A stretch of DNA of 64,000 nucleotides from Bradyrhizobium sp. CCGUVB4N (lineage in GTDB: Bacteria; Pseudomonadota; Alphaproteobacteria; Rhizobiales; Xanthobacteraceae). Positions 49,437 through 56,446 of this stretch are shown here, in pieces; positions within the stretch are counted from its first letter, which is position 1; each line of letters starts with the position of its first letter. The translations under genes and the position numbers were made by a program. The notes beneath the pieces are model-generated. The model was not told the DNA's origin, searched no databases, and saw nothing but the letters and a program-made list of their open reading frames with translations. The stretch spans positions 6,200,001 to 6,264,000 of the forward strand of contig NZ_JANADP010000001.1 in the NCBI RefSeq assembly GCF_024199945.1. The letters run 5' to 3'.

Positions 49437-50204
49437 ATGTCCGCTTTCAGTTCGGCTTACCGTCTTCGTCGCGTCGTGATCTCGGCCCTGCTGCTCGCCA
49501 CTTGCGCGCTCGCAAGCGGCTGCTCCTCGATCGACCGCCTGTCGCAGATCGGCGAGCAACCGAAACTGTCGGCGATCGACAATCCGACGACGCAGCCCGG
49601 CTACAAGCCGGTGCAGATGCCGATGCCGAAGCCGGAAGTCGCCTCCTACAATCCGAACTCGCTGTGGCGGAACGGTAGTCGCGCCTTCTTCAAGGATCAA
49701 CGCGCGACCCATGTCGGCGACCTCCTGACCGTGACCGTGAACATCACCGACAAGGCCAACCTCTCCAACGAGACCCAGCGCAGCCGCACCAATTCGGAAG
49801 ATTCGGGCATCACCGATTTCATCGGCTCGAAGACGCTCGGCGTCCAGGCCCAGAAGGTGCTGCCCGGCCGCATCCTCACCGCCGACTCCACCGCCTCGAG
49901 CGACGGCAAGGGCTCGGTCAATCGCACGGAAGCCCTGCAGACCAACGTCGCAGCGGTCGTGACCCAGGTGCTGCCGAACGGCAATCTCGTCGTCGAAGGC
50001 AAGCAGGAGATCCGCGTCAACTTCGAGATCCGCGAACTCGTGGTCGCCGGCATCGTCCGGCCTGAGGACATCCAGAGCGACAACACCATCGATTCCAGCA
50101 AGATCGCGCAGGCCCGCATCGCCTATGGCGGCCGCGGCCAGATCACGGACGTGCAGCAGCCGCGCTACGGCCAGCAAGTCATGGACGTGCTGCTGCCCTT
50201 CTAA
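49437..50204 (+). CDS. flgH: L-ring lipoprotein FlgH, 255 aa
   Basis: FlgH forms the outer membrane L ring. The lipoprotein signal ends LASGC with the lipid-bearing cysteine at residue 29. The mature part has the family segments NGSRAFFKDQRATHVGDLLT, VNRTEALQTNVAAVVTQVLP, and NLVVEGKQEIRVNFEIRELV, then the ending near QVMDVLLPF. Length fits. It ends the operon and is followed by a hairpin at 50264. Confidence 0.94.
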   Translation: MSAFSSAYRLRRVVISALLLATCALASGCSSIDRLSQIGEQPKLSAIDNPTTQPGYKPVQMPMPKPEVASYNPNSLWRNGSRAFFKDQRATHVGDLLTVTVNITDKANLSNETQRSRTNSEDSGITDFIGSKTLGVQAQKVLPGRILTADSTASSDGKGSVNRTEALQTNVAAVVTQVLPNGNLVVEGKQEIRVNFEIRELVVAGIVRPEDIQSDNTIDSSKIAQARIAYGGRGQITDVQQPRYGQQVMDVLLPF

Positions 50205-50263
50205 GTCTCTCCCGAGCTCCCACATCGTGTTCGCGAACCTAGGCGCGAACGACGATGTACTAC

Positions 50264-50300
50264 GCGGCCCTCGCTAGCTCCCCTGGCGAGGGCCGCATGT
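50264..50300 (+). terminator. probable terminator after flgH
   Basis: A perfect 11-bp stem GCGGCCCTCGC/GCGAGGGCCGC (50264-50274, 50286-50296) is followed by ATGTATTTT. It lies 60 bases past flgH. The T-run is delayed, so efficiency is uncertain. Confidence 0.6.
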
Positions 50301-50352
50301 ATTTTGGCGGTGGTGGCGCTTCACACTCGGCCATTGCAAGCGGAGAGAGCGT

Positions 50353-51132
50353 TCACGTGAACTCCGCCTCCACCGTGCCCAGCCCGTCCAGCTCCATCCG
50401 CACCTTGTCGCCGGCTTTCAGCCATAACGTCTTCACCAGACTGCCGGTCAGCACCAGCTGTCCCGCATGTAACCCCTTGCCTTCGGCGGCGAGATGGTTG
50501 GCGAGCCAGGCGAGTGCGTTGTGGGGATGGCCGAGCACGTCGGCGCCGGTGCCGTGGCTGACCTCCTCGCCATTGACGAGGGCGCGGCCCTTGACCGCCT
50601 TCAGGTCCGGGACCGACGAGCGCGGTACCGCCTCGCCCAGCACGCAGCCGGCGGCGAAGAAATCATCCGCAATCAGCGTCGGCGCGCCCATCGTCTCCCA
50701 TTTCACGTAGCGGTCGTCGACGATCTCGATCGCGGGATGATAAGCCTCGACGGCTTCGCCGACCCATTCGGCGGTGAACGGCGCCTCGCCGGCGGCGAGG
50801 TTCCGCTTCAGGCGCACCGCGATCTCGCACTCGACGCCGACGCGGACATAGTCGGAGGCCGCGAGCTTGACGCCGCTGTCATGCACCCCCTTCTGGAACA
50901 CACCGCCGCCGCAGGGGTGCGGGATGCCGATATAGTCCTGCATCACCTGGCTGGTGCAGCCGATCTTGTAGCCGACCAGCGGTCCGACATTCTTCAGCAG
51001 AAGATCATGCAGCGCACGCTGAACCTCATAGCCCTCGGCTTCATCGGCGGGGGGAACTTCAAGCGCCGCGAGCGGCGCATGGTTGCGGCGCGCCAGTGCG
51101 ATCGCCTTTGCGGCTTCGAGAATTTTGTCCAT
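50353..51132 (-). CDS. 2-keto-4-pentenoate hydratase family protein, 259 aa
   Basis: Enzymes of this fumarylacetoacetase superfamily branch hydrate 2-hydroxypenta-2,4-dienoate or decarboxylate related oxo-acids in meta-cleavage pathways for aromatics. Family features are VGYKIGCTSQVMQDYIGI, the metal-binding GVECEIAVRLKRNL and AYHPAIEIVDDRYV, and the C-terminal VLTGSLVKTLWLKAGDKV. It stands alone, with no other meta-cleavage gene in the window, so the physiological substrate is unclear. It is not related to the flagellar genes beside it. Confidence 0.85.
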   Translation of the reverse strand: MDKILEAAKAIALARRNHAPLAALEVPPADEAEGYEVQRALHDLLLKNVGPLVGYKIGCTSQVMQDYIGIPHPCGGGVFQKGVHDSGVKLAASDYVRVGVECEIAVRLKRNLAAGEAPFTAEWVGEAVEAYHPAIEIVDDRYVKWETMGAPTLIADDFFAAGCVLGEAVPRSSVPDLKAVKGRALVNGEEVSHGTGADVLGHPHNALAWLANHLAAEGKGLHAGQLVLTGSLVKTLWLKAGDKVRMELDGLGTVEAEFT

Positions 51133-51215
51133 CGGCGCCGGCTCCCACGCTACGCACTTGAGAGCCGCACTTCAGCATCCCCGCCCGGGCATGACAAGCG
51201 CGGGCGCATATGCCG

Positions 51216-52244
51216 TCACGCCTTGACCAGGCCGAGCCGGATCAGGCTCTCGGCCGTGGCAAGGATCGCCTCGTCGTTGGAACGGGGCTGCCAGCCCAGC
51301 ATCGACCTCGCCTTGGCGCTGGTGGAATGCCTGACGCGGCCGAGCATCGGCACGACCGCCTGCAGCAGGGAAATCCGGCTCGCGGCGAGCCGCACCAGCC
51401 AGTCCGGGGCCTGGAGCCGCGGAACCCGGCGCGCCCGCGATCCCAGTTCCCGCCGCAGCACCTTGCCGATGTCGAGGATCGACATCGTCTCGCCGGAGAC
51501 CGCGATGAAGCGCTCGCCTTTCGCCGCCGGCGCGGTCATCGCCCGCAAATGCAGGTCGGCGACATCACGCACGTCGACCACGCCGAAATAGACCCGCGGC
51601 ACCGCCGGCATGGCGCCGTCGAGCAGCGATTTGACGATCTCGATCGAGCCGGAGAAATCCGGCCCGAGCACCGGACCGAAAATCCCGGAGGGATTGATTA
51701 CCGACAGTTCGAGCCCGCCGCCCTCGCGCGCGATGAAATCCCAGGCCGCCCGCTCGGCCAGCGTCTTGGACTTGATATACGGCTGCACGTCGCTGCCGGC
51801 GAGATTGGTCCACTCGGTCTCGTCGAACGGCTTCTCCCGCGGCAGATGGCCGTAGCCGATAGCGCCCAGCGACGAGGTGATGACGACCCGTCTGACTCCG
51901 GCATCGCGCGAGGCGCGCAGCACCCGCAGCGTGCCGTCGCGGGCCGGGACGATCATCTCGTTCTCGTCCTTGGGCACGCTGGTCGATAGCGGCGAGGCGA
52001 CGTGGAGCACGTAGTCGCAGCCCGTCACCGCCGCCTGCCAGCCCTCGTCCGCCGTGAGGTCGGCGGTGAAGAAGGACAGATTCTCCGGCGACGCCGCCCC
52101 GCCCTCGCGCAGCATGGCCAGCACATCGGTTTGCCGGTCCGGCCGCCGCACCGTCGTTCGCACCACATGACCGGCGGCCAGAAGCTGCAGGACGACATGG
52201 ATACCGACGAAGCCGGATCCGCCGGTGACCAGAACGATGCTCAT
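51216..52244 (-). CDS. NAD(P)-dependent epimerase/reductase, dihydroflavonol-reductase-like, 342 aa
   Basis: This is an extended short-chain dehydrogenase that probably reduces a ketone or aldehyde with NADPH. The Rossmann motif GGSGFVGIHVV is at the N-terminus. The active-site YIKSK (Tyr-x-x-x-Lys) lies near residue 160 after VITSSLGAIGYGH, which supplies the serine, as in dihydroflavonol 4-reductase-like enzymes. ATG at 52244 follows AAGGGGAA and is preferred over a TTG two codons upstream. It diverges from the HxlR gene at 52340. Confidence 0.85.
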   Translation of the reverse strand: MSIVLVTGGSGFVGIHVVLQLLAAGHVVRTTVRRPDRQTDVLAMLREGGAASPENLSFFTADLTADEGWQAAVTGCDYVLHVASPLSTSVPKDENEMIVPARDGTLRVLRASRDAGVRRVVITSSLGAIGYGHLPREKPFDETEWTNLAGSDVQPYIKSKTLAERAAWDFIAREGGGLELSVINPSGIFGPVLGPDFSGSIEIVKSLLDGAMPAVPRVYFGVVDVRDVADLHLRAMTAPAAKGERFIAVSGETMSILDIGKVLRRELGSRARRVPRLQAPDWLVRLAASRISLLQAVVPMLGRVRHSTSAKARSMLGWQPRSNDEAILATAESLIRLGLVKA

Positions 52245-52268
52245 TGCCAAATTCCCCTTAATCGCTCC

Positions 52269-52294
52269 GGGTGGCTAGATTGGTTCCGCCACCC
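52269..52294. promoter_or_regulatory. inverted repeat in the epimerase/HxlR intergenic region
   Basis: GGGTGGC and GCCACCC are perfect 7-bp arms with a 12-base centre, between the two divergent starts. It may be the HxlR operator, though it does not resemble the repeat in the second HxlR pair at 55254. Confidence 0.4.
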
Positions 52295-52339
52295 TGCTCA
52301 GAGCCGCATCTGGTCACTATCTCCGGGGGAACAAGTAGA

Positions 52340-52738
52340 ATGGATTTCGAGACCGGTATGGAAAACCTGACCAGCGCTTGCGACGGCGACTGCGATTGCA
52401 GCCCGGACCCCACCCTGCTCGCCGATTTCAAGCGCGCGATCCATGCGCTCGGCGGCAAGTGGAAACTGGAGATCCTGTTCGCGCTGATGAACGGTGCGGT
52501 TCGTTTCGGCGCGTTGCGGCGGTCGATCGGCGGCATCACCCAGCACATGCTGACCACGCAGCTGCGGGAGCTCGAGCAGGACGGCTTGGTGTCGCGCACC
52601 GCTTTCGCGGAGAAACCGTTGCGGGTCGAGTACGAGCTGACGGACGCGGCTTACGGCTTGCTGCCGGCGCTTAAGGAAATATTGAGCTGGTCCAGGGTTT
52701 ATGGGGATGCACGCCTTGCTGCATCGCATGAAGCCTGA
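52340..52738 (+). CDS. HxlR-family regulator with a cysteine cluster, 132 aa
   Basis: The winged helix of HxlR type is clear: LLADFKRAIHALGGKWKLEI, then FGALRRSIGGITQHMLTTQL and RELEQDGLVSRTAF. Before the DNA-binding domain comes a cysteine cluster (SACDGDCDCSPD, three cysteines near residues 13-19). Redox- or electrophile-sensing members of this family use N-terminal cysteines, so thiol sensing is plausible. The ATG at 52340 follows GGGGGAACAAG. It is divergent from the epimerase gene, its likely target. Confidence 0.85.
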   Translation: MDFETGMENLTSACDGDCDCSPDPTLLADFKRAIHALGGKWKLEILFALMNGAVRFGALRRSIGGITQHMLTTQLRELEQDGLVSRTAFAEKPLRVEYELTDAAYGLLPALKEILSWSRVYGDARLAASHEA

Positions 52739-52978
52739 TTGCAGCGATGTGTGAAGCTGCTGGATCAGGGCCTCAGCATCCGAGACGATCTCGTTGATGC
52801 GACTCGCAAAACCTCCCGCACGTGAAGTGAAAGCTGTTTCTCATGTGAACTCACGTGAGCTTGCAGGAATCGACTCCAGGTCCTTGATCCTGATTCACTT
52901 TCCGCCATCGCGACGATAAGCGCGATGTCGTGGTGCCCGAACCGGCACCACGACATGACGAGATCGAAGCTCCGCGTC

Positions 52979-53779
52979 TCAGGCGTAGCCGAGCGCGAGC
53001 CGGATTGCGGTCTCGACCGGCGAGTAGACGCCATCGGGCCGCTTCAGCCTGTACGGCTCGGCGAGAGGAAGCGACGGCTGTGCCATGAAGCGCGGCCGCG
53101 TCCCCTGGTGCCTCTGCGCGGCATGAACCAGGAAGGGATGGCAGAGATAGACGGTGCCGGCAGCGCCGGTCGCCAGCGCAATCGGACAATCGGCTCCCAT
53201 CTCGTCCAGCACCATGCGCGCCCTGCCCGCGTCGCCCGCCGGCGCCAGATAGCGCGCCATCGGAACATGCGAGCCGACCCGGATGCGCGTCGGCGCATCG
53301 TCCTCGCCGACGTCGGAGAACAGGAACAGGAGCAACAGCGCCCGTCCGCGCGAGGTGACGTTGACGCGCCAGGCCGAGAAGTCGCGCGTCTCGTTCGGGT
53401 CGCAATCCGCGCCGGGAAAGCTGAGATCGACGTGCCAGCCGGCGTCGCCCGGATCGTCCGGATGCGGAAAGCGCACTGGAATCGTGCCGATGTCGCGACG
53501 CGGGCGCCAGCGTCCAGACCCGACGATCTGGTCGAATGCCGCATGGAGGACGGCCGTGTTGATGGCGTCCCGGAACGGAGGATCGCCATAGCCCGGCAAC
53601 CGGATCACCGGCCGCGTCCAGGTCGACGGGTCATCCTCCCTGCACGGCAGGTCGCGCCACATGATGGCGCGCGCGGCCTCGGCGAGGTCGCGGGGAAAGG
53701 CATTGTCGATCCGGACGAAGCCTTCGCGAATGAATTGGTCGATTTGCGCCTCGTCGAGCGCGCGGGAATTGGCAGTCAT
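52979..53779 (-). CDS. phytanoyl-CoA dioxygenase family protein, 266 aa
   Basis: PhyH-type enzymes are Fe(II)/2-oxoglutarate dioxygenases that hydroxylate small molecules or lipids. The facial triad is recognisable as WHVDLSFPG (His-x-Asp) and LCHPFLVHAAQRHQG (distal His, followed by the arginine that binds 2-oxoglutarate, TRPRFMAQPS). The N-terminal FIREGFVRIDNAFP is also standard. The ATG at 53779 is preferred over an upstream TTG. It is monocistronic, with no neighbour that reveals the substrate. Confidence 0.85.
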   Translation of the reverse strand: MTANSRALDEAQIDQFIREGFVRIDNAFPRDLAEAARAIMWRDLPCREDDPSTWTRPVIRLPGYGDPPFRDAINTAVLHAAFDQIVGSGRWRPRRDIGTIPVRFPHPDDPGDAGWHVDLSFPGADCDPNETRDFSAWRVNVTSRGRALLLLFLFSDVGEDDAPTRIRVGSHVPMARYLAPAGDAGRARMVLDEMGADCPIALATGAAGTVYLCHPFLVHAAQRHQGTRPRFMAQPSLPLAEPYRLKRPDGVYSPVETAIRLALGYA

Positions 53780-54005
53780 GCTGTCTCTCAATTGCTCGCC
53801 AGCCTTCGTCGTCCGCGCGTTGCGGAACCGGCCGGCTCAATCGGTTGGGAATCCGCGAGTGGAACTCGCGGGACGCGATGCCTCTGCGATGGAGGCGCCT
53901 GCGCTCAGCCCAGGAAGAAAACCGAAGCGATATTGAGAGTGCAAATCATCATGGCGGCGCAAATTTACGCGCCAAACCAGCGGCGCTCAAGCGGCACCGT
54001 AAGCT

Positions 54006-54036
54006 CAAAAATAAAGAGCCGCATCGCTGCGGCTCG
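54006..54036 (-). terminator. intrinsic terminator of dksA
   Basis: An 8-bp stem GAGCCGCA/TGCGGCTC is followed on the minus strand by TTTATTTTT. It lies directly after the dksA stop codon. Confidence 0.85.
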
Positions 54037-54040
54037 GACT

Positions 54041-54451
54041 CTATTCGTCGCGATAGACCTTCTCGCGTTTCTCGTGGCGCTCCTGCGCTTCCACCGAGAG
54101 CGTCGCGATGGGCCGGGCCTCGAGCCGTTTCAAAGAGATCGGCTCGCCGGTATCCTCGCAATACCCGTAGGTGTTGTCCTCGATGCGCTGGAGCGCGGCG
54201 TCGATCTTGGCGATCAACTTGCGCTGGCGGTCGCGGGCGCGGAGTTCGATGGCGCGGTCGGTTTCGGACGATGCCCGATCGGCGAGATCGGGGTGGTTCA
54301 CGTTCTCCTCCTGCAGAGCCTGCAGGGTGAGCTTGGACTCTTTGAGGATCTCATCCTTCCAGGCGAGGAGCTTCATACGGAAGTACTCCTTCTGCCGGTC
54401 GTTCATGAAAGGCTCTTTTTCGGTCGGTCGGTAGTTTTTCAACTTTTCCAA
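54041..54451 (-). CDS. dksA: RNA polymerase-binding factor DksA, 136 aa
   Basis: DksA enters the RNA polymerase secondary channel and with ppGpp adjusts rRNA and amino-acid gene transcription. The coiled-coil tip is in LADRASSETDRAIELRARDR (Asp and Ala at the tip), and the C-terminal part is YGYCEDTGEPISLKRLEARP followed by ATLSVEAQERHEKRE. Only one cysteine remains in the zinc-finger region, as in many alphaproteobacterial DksA. The start is a TTG at 54451, judged by similarity of MEKLKNYRPTEKEPFMNDRQ to relatives. It has its own terminator. Confidence 0.92.
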   Translation of the reverse strand: MEKLKNYRPTEKEPFMNDRQKEYFRMKLLAWKDEILKESKLTLQALQEENVNHPDLADRASSETDRAIELRARDRQRKLIAKIDAALQRIEDNTYGYCEDTGEPISLKRLEARPIATLSVEAQERHEKREKVYRDE

Positions 54452-54621
54452 GGGCGGCCTATCTTCTTAAGCAACGACTCGTGAACGGAACGAAGTCCGT
54501 TGAGCCGGGGCTTATATAGCTACCCCATGTGACAGACAATATTTCCTTAATAGCGCGGTTACCGCCCCCAAGCCCTTGCACAGGAAGGTTTATCCGTAAG
54601 GGCCCGGGGGCGGCCAAAAGC

Positions 54622-55233
54622 CTAGTAACCGACCGTGAAACGCTGCCTCAGATGGGCCGGCTTCTCGATCTCGTCGGCGAGCGCGATGGCGTAGTCGGCG
54701 AAGCTGATCCAGCTCTTGCCGTTCGCATCTGCGAGAAGCTGATCGGTGCCGAGACGGAACTTGCCGGTGCGTTCGCCCTCAATGAACAGTGCCGAGGGCG
54801 AGAGGAAGGTCCAGTTCAGCTCCTTTTCCTGCCGTAGCAGGTCGAGGAAAGCGCCACCCGCCTCCGCCTCGGCTTTGTATTGGGCCGGAAAACCGGGGGT
54901 TGTGACCAGTTTGACGCCGGGAGCGACCTCCAGGCTGCCGGCGCCCCCGACAACCAGGTAACGACCGACCTTGGAGTCCTTGGCAGCAGCAATCAGCTTG
55001 TGCGGGTCGCTCGCCAGGAAGTGGACGGAACTCACCGCAACATCATGCCCGGCCCAGAGTTTGGTCAGGCCGGCCTGATCGAGCACATCGCCTTTGGTCG
55101 GCGTGACGTTCGGCAGGCCTGCGATCTTCTCCGGGTTCCGCGCGATGGCGGTAACGCCATGGCCACGGCGGGACAGTTCCTTGGTGATCTCCGAACCGGC
55201 CCGGCCCGAGGCGCCGGCAACTGCGATTTTCAT
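54622..55233 (-). CDS. NAD(P)H-binding oxidoreductase, atypical SDR, 203 aa
   Basis: The N-terminal MKIAVAGASGRAGSEITKEL is a Rossmann dinucleotide-binding motif of the atypical SDR (NmrA/YwnB-like) group. Further features are ARNPEKIAGLPNVTPTKGDV and WTFLSPSALFIEGERTG. The classic Tyr-x-x-x-Lys pair is not obvious, so it may be a reductase of quinones or a redox sensor rather than an ordinary dehydrogenase. CGAAGGAGCC precedes the ATG at 55233. It diverges from the HxlR gene at 55367 and is its likely target. Confidence 0.85.
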   Translation of the reverse strand: MKIAVAGASGRAGSEITKELSRRGHGVTAIARNPEKIAGLPNVTPTKGDVLDQAGLTKLWAGHDVAVSSVHFLASDPHKLIAAAKDSKVGRYLVVGGAGSLEVAPGVKLVTTPGFPAQYKAEAEAGGAFLDLLRQEKELNWTFLSPSALFIEGERTGKFRLGTDQLLADANGKSWISFADYAIALADEIEKPAHLRQRFTVGY

Positions 55234-55253
55234 GGAAGGCTCCTTCGCTTCTA

Positions 55254-55272
55254 TAGTAACCAATGGTGACTA
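55254..55272. promoter_or_regulatory. putative HxlR operator
   Basis: TAGTAACC-AAT-GGTGACTA is a 19-base inverted repeat with one mismatch. It lies 20 bases before the oxidoreductase start in the divergent intergenic region, a typical operator position. Confidence 0.6.
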
Positions 55273-55366
55273 GATATCGCAAAGAATGCTGGTGTTAAGA
55301 GAGCACTTTGTGCTTACCTGCTTACGCAGGAGTAACCGGCAAGCCGAAGCAAGTGCGAGGATTGAG

Positions 55367-55738
55367 ATGAAACCCAATGTCTATGCCGCCGAGTGCCCGA
55401 CACGCCAAATTCTCGATCGCGTCGGCGACAAATGGGCCGTGCTGATCCTGTTGCTGCTGCGCGAGGAGCCGATGCGCTTCAATCAGTTACGCCGCACCAT
55501 TGAAGGTATCTCGCAGAAGATGCTGAGCCAGGTTCTCAAGTCACTCGAACGCGACGGCCTGATCAAGCGCCGCGCCATCGCGACCGTGCCGGTGACGGTT
55601 GAATATTCGATCACGCAGCTCGGCGTGACACTCGCTGCTGCGGTCGACCCGTTGCGCGATTGGGCCGAGGAGAATCTGAAAGACGTGCTCGCCGCCCAGC
55701 GCCGCTACGATTCGCAGCAGAAGGAGGAAGCGGCGTAA
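55367..55738 (+). CDS. HxlR-family regulator, 123 aa
   Basis: A compact winged-helix regulator: YAAECPTRQILDRVGDKWAV, then RFNQLRRTIEGISQKMLSQV and LKSLERDGLIKRRAI. The single N-terminal cysteine (AECPTR, residue 8) is in the place of the redox-sensing cysteine of YodB/QorR-type members. GAGGATTGAG precedes the ATG at 55367. It is divergent from the NAD(P)H-binding oxidoreductase gene with a palindromic operator between them, so it probably represses that gene until a quinone, aldehyde or oxidant modifies the cysteine. That is inference from the family. Confidence 0.88.
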   Translation: MKPNVYAAECPTRQILDRVGDKWAVLILLLLREEPMRFNQLRRTIEGISQKMLSQVLKSLERDGLIKRRAIATVPVTVEYSITQLGVTLAAAVDPLRDWAEENLKDVLAAQRRYDSQQKEEAA

Positions 55739-55763
55739 AGCCGTTGTTCTCGCGGGATCGCGG

Positions 55764-56177
55764 TCAGCCCCGCCCGGCCTTCGCCAGTTCGACCTCGACG
55801 CGCAGCTCGATCTCGGACAGCACGGAATCGAGACCGGGATCGCCGGAGGACGATTTCAGGTTTGCGGCCGCGTCGCGCAGCCGCATCACCGTCGAGGCGT
55901 CGAGATTGCCGGACAAGAGTCCCATCTTGAGATCGTCGAGCACGTCGAGCGCGGTCTTGCCGCGGGCGACCGAGCGCTTGCGGCGCTCGACCGGATCTTC
56001 CTCGATGCCTTGCAGCGCGAGCAGCGCGTCGATGTTGGCGGAAGCTTTCGGTGCGGCTGCGGCGCGCGTCTCTTGCGCCGACGAGGTGTCGGGCAGCACG
56101 AAGGTGCCGGAGCTCGTTCGCCTGGCCTGGCTGGCCGGCGTTCCAAGCGTGGTGCCATTCGGTCCGTAGATGCGCAT
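55764..56177 (-). CDS. fliX: flagellar assembly regulator FliX, 137 aa
   Basis: In Caulobacter FliX couples assembly of the early flagellar structure to activity of FlbD, the activator of sigma-54-dependent late genes. The sequence begins MRIYGPNGTT and has a Ser/Ala-rich linker, then the conserved helical part NIDALLALQGIEEDPVERRK, RGKTALDVLDDLKMGLLSG, LRDAAANLK and the final ELRVEVELAK. Length is standard. It is divergent from flgI, the arrangement known from Caulobacter. Confidence 0.92.
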   Translation of the reverse strand: MRIYGPNGTTLGTPASQARRTSSGTFVLPDTSSAQETRAAAAPKASANIDALLALQGIEEDPVERRKRSVARGKTALDVLDDLKMGLLSGNLDASTVMRLRDAAANLKSSSGDPGLDSVLSEIELRVEVELAKAGRG

Positions 56178-56218
56178 CGGAGCAATCCGGGTGATCGATG
56201 CGCCACATTCGCCGCTTT

Positions 56219-56237
56219 ATGGTTAACGGGGCGTAAA
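56219..56237. promoter_or_regulatory. partial CtrA-type box between fliX and flgI
   Basis: ATGGTTAAC-GGGGCG-TAAA keeps one perfect TTAA half and the shared nonamer ATGGTTAAC (56219-56227); the second half is TAAA. Just downstream lies GGCAAAATCTGCC (56244-56256). Confidence 0.5.
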
Positions 56238-56354
56238 CGGCCCGGCAAAATCTGCCGACAGGCGGCAGTTTCGCTCCTCAAGGCGAATGCCTGCTGGCGT
56301 CGATCCCAAGAGATTTATTCAACCTATTCAATCGACTATCCCCTCTGCCCCGTG

Positions 56355-56370
56355 TTGGCACAGCGCTCGC
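56355..56370 (+). promoter_or_regulatory. sigma-54 promoter of the flgI operon
   Basis: TTGGCAC-AGCGC-TCGC has GG and GC ten bases apart and the TGGCAC core. It lies 77 bases before the flgI ATG and closely matches the site in front of flgF. Confidence 0.75.
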
Positions 56371-56446
56371 AAGGAAAGCGTCGGACCAGCTCGTCATGGG
56401 AGTGTCGCAGAGGGTCCGAGATGTGAGGAGCCTCGGGGAGCAGAGG

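Noticed and set aside
52739..52978. Possible small gene between the HxlR and PhyH genes
   Set aside because: The frame on the minus strand is Ser/Arg-rich, overlaps the PhyH end and shows no start signal.
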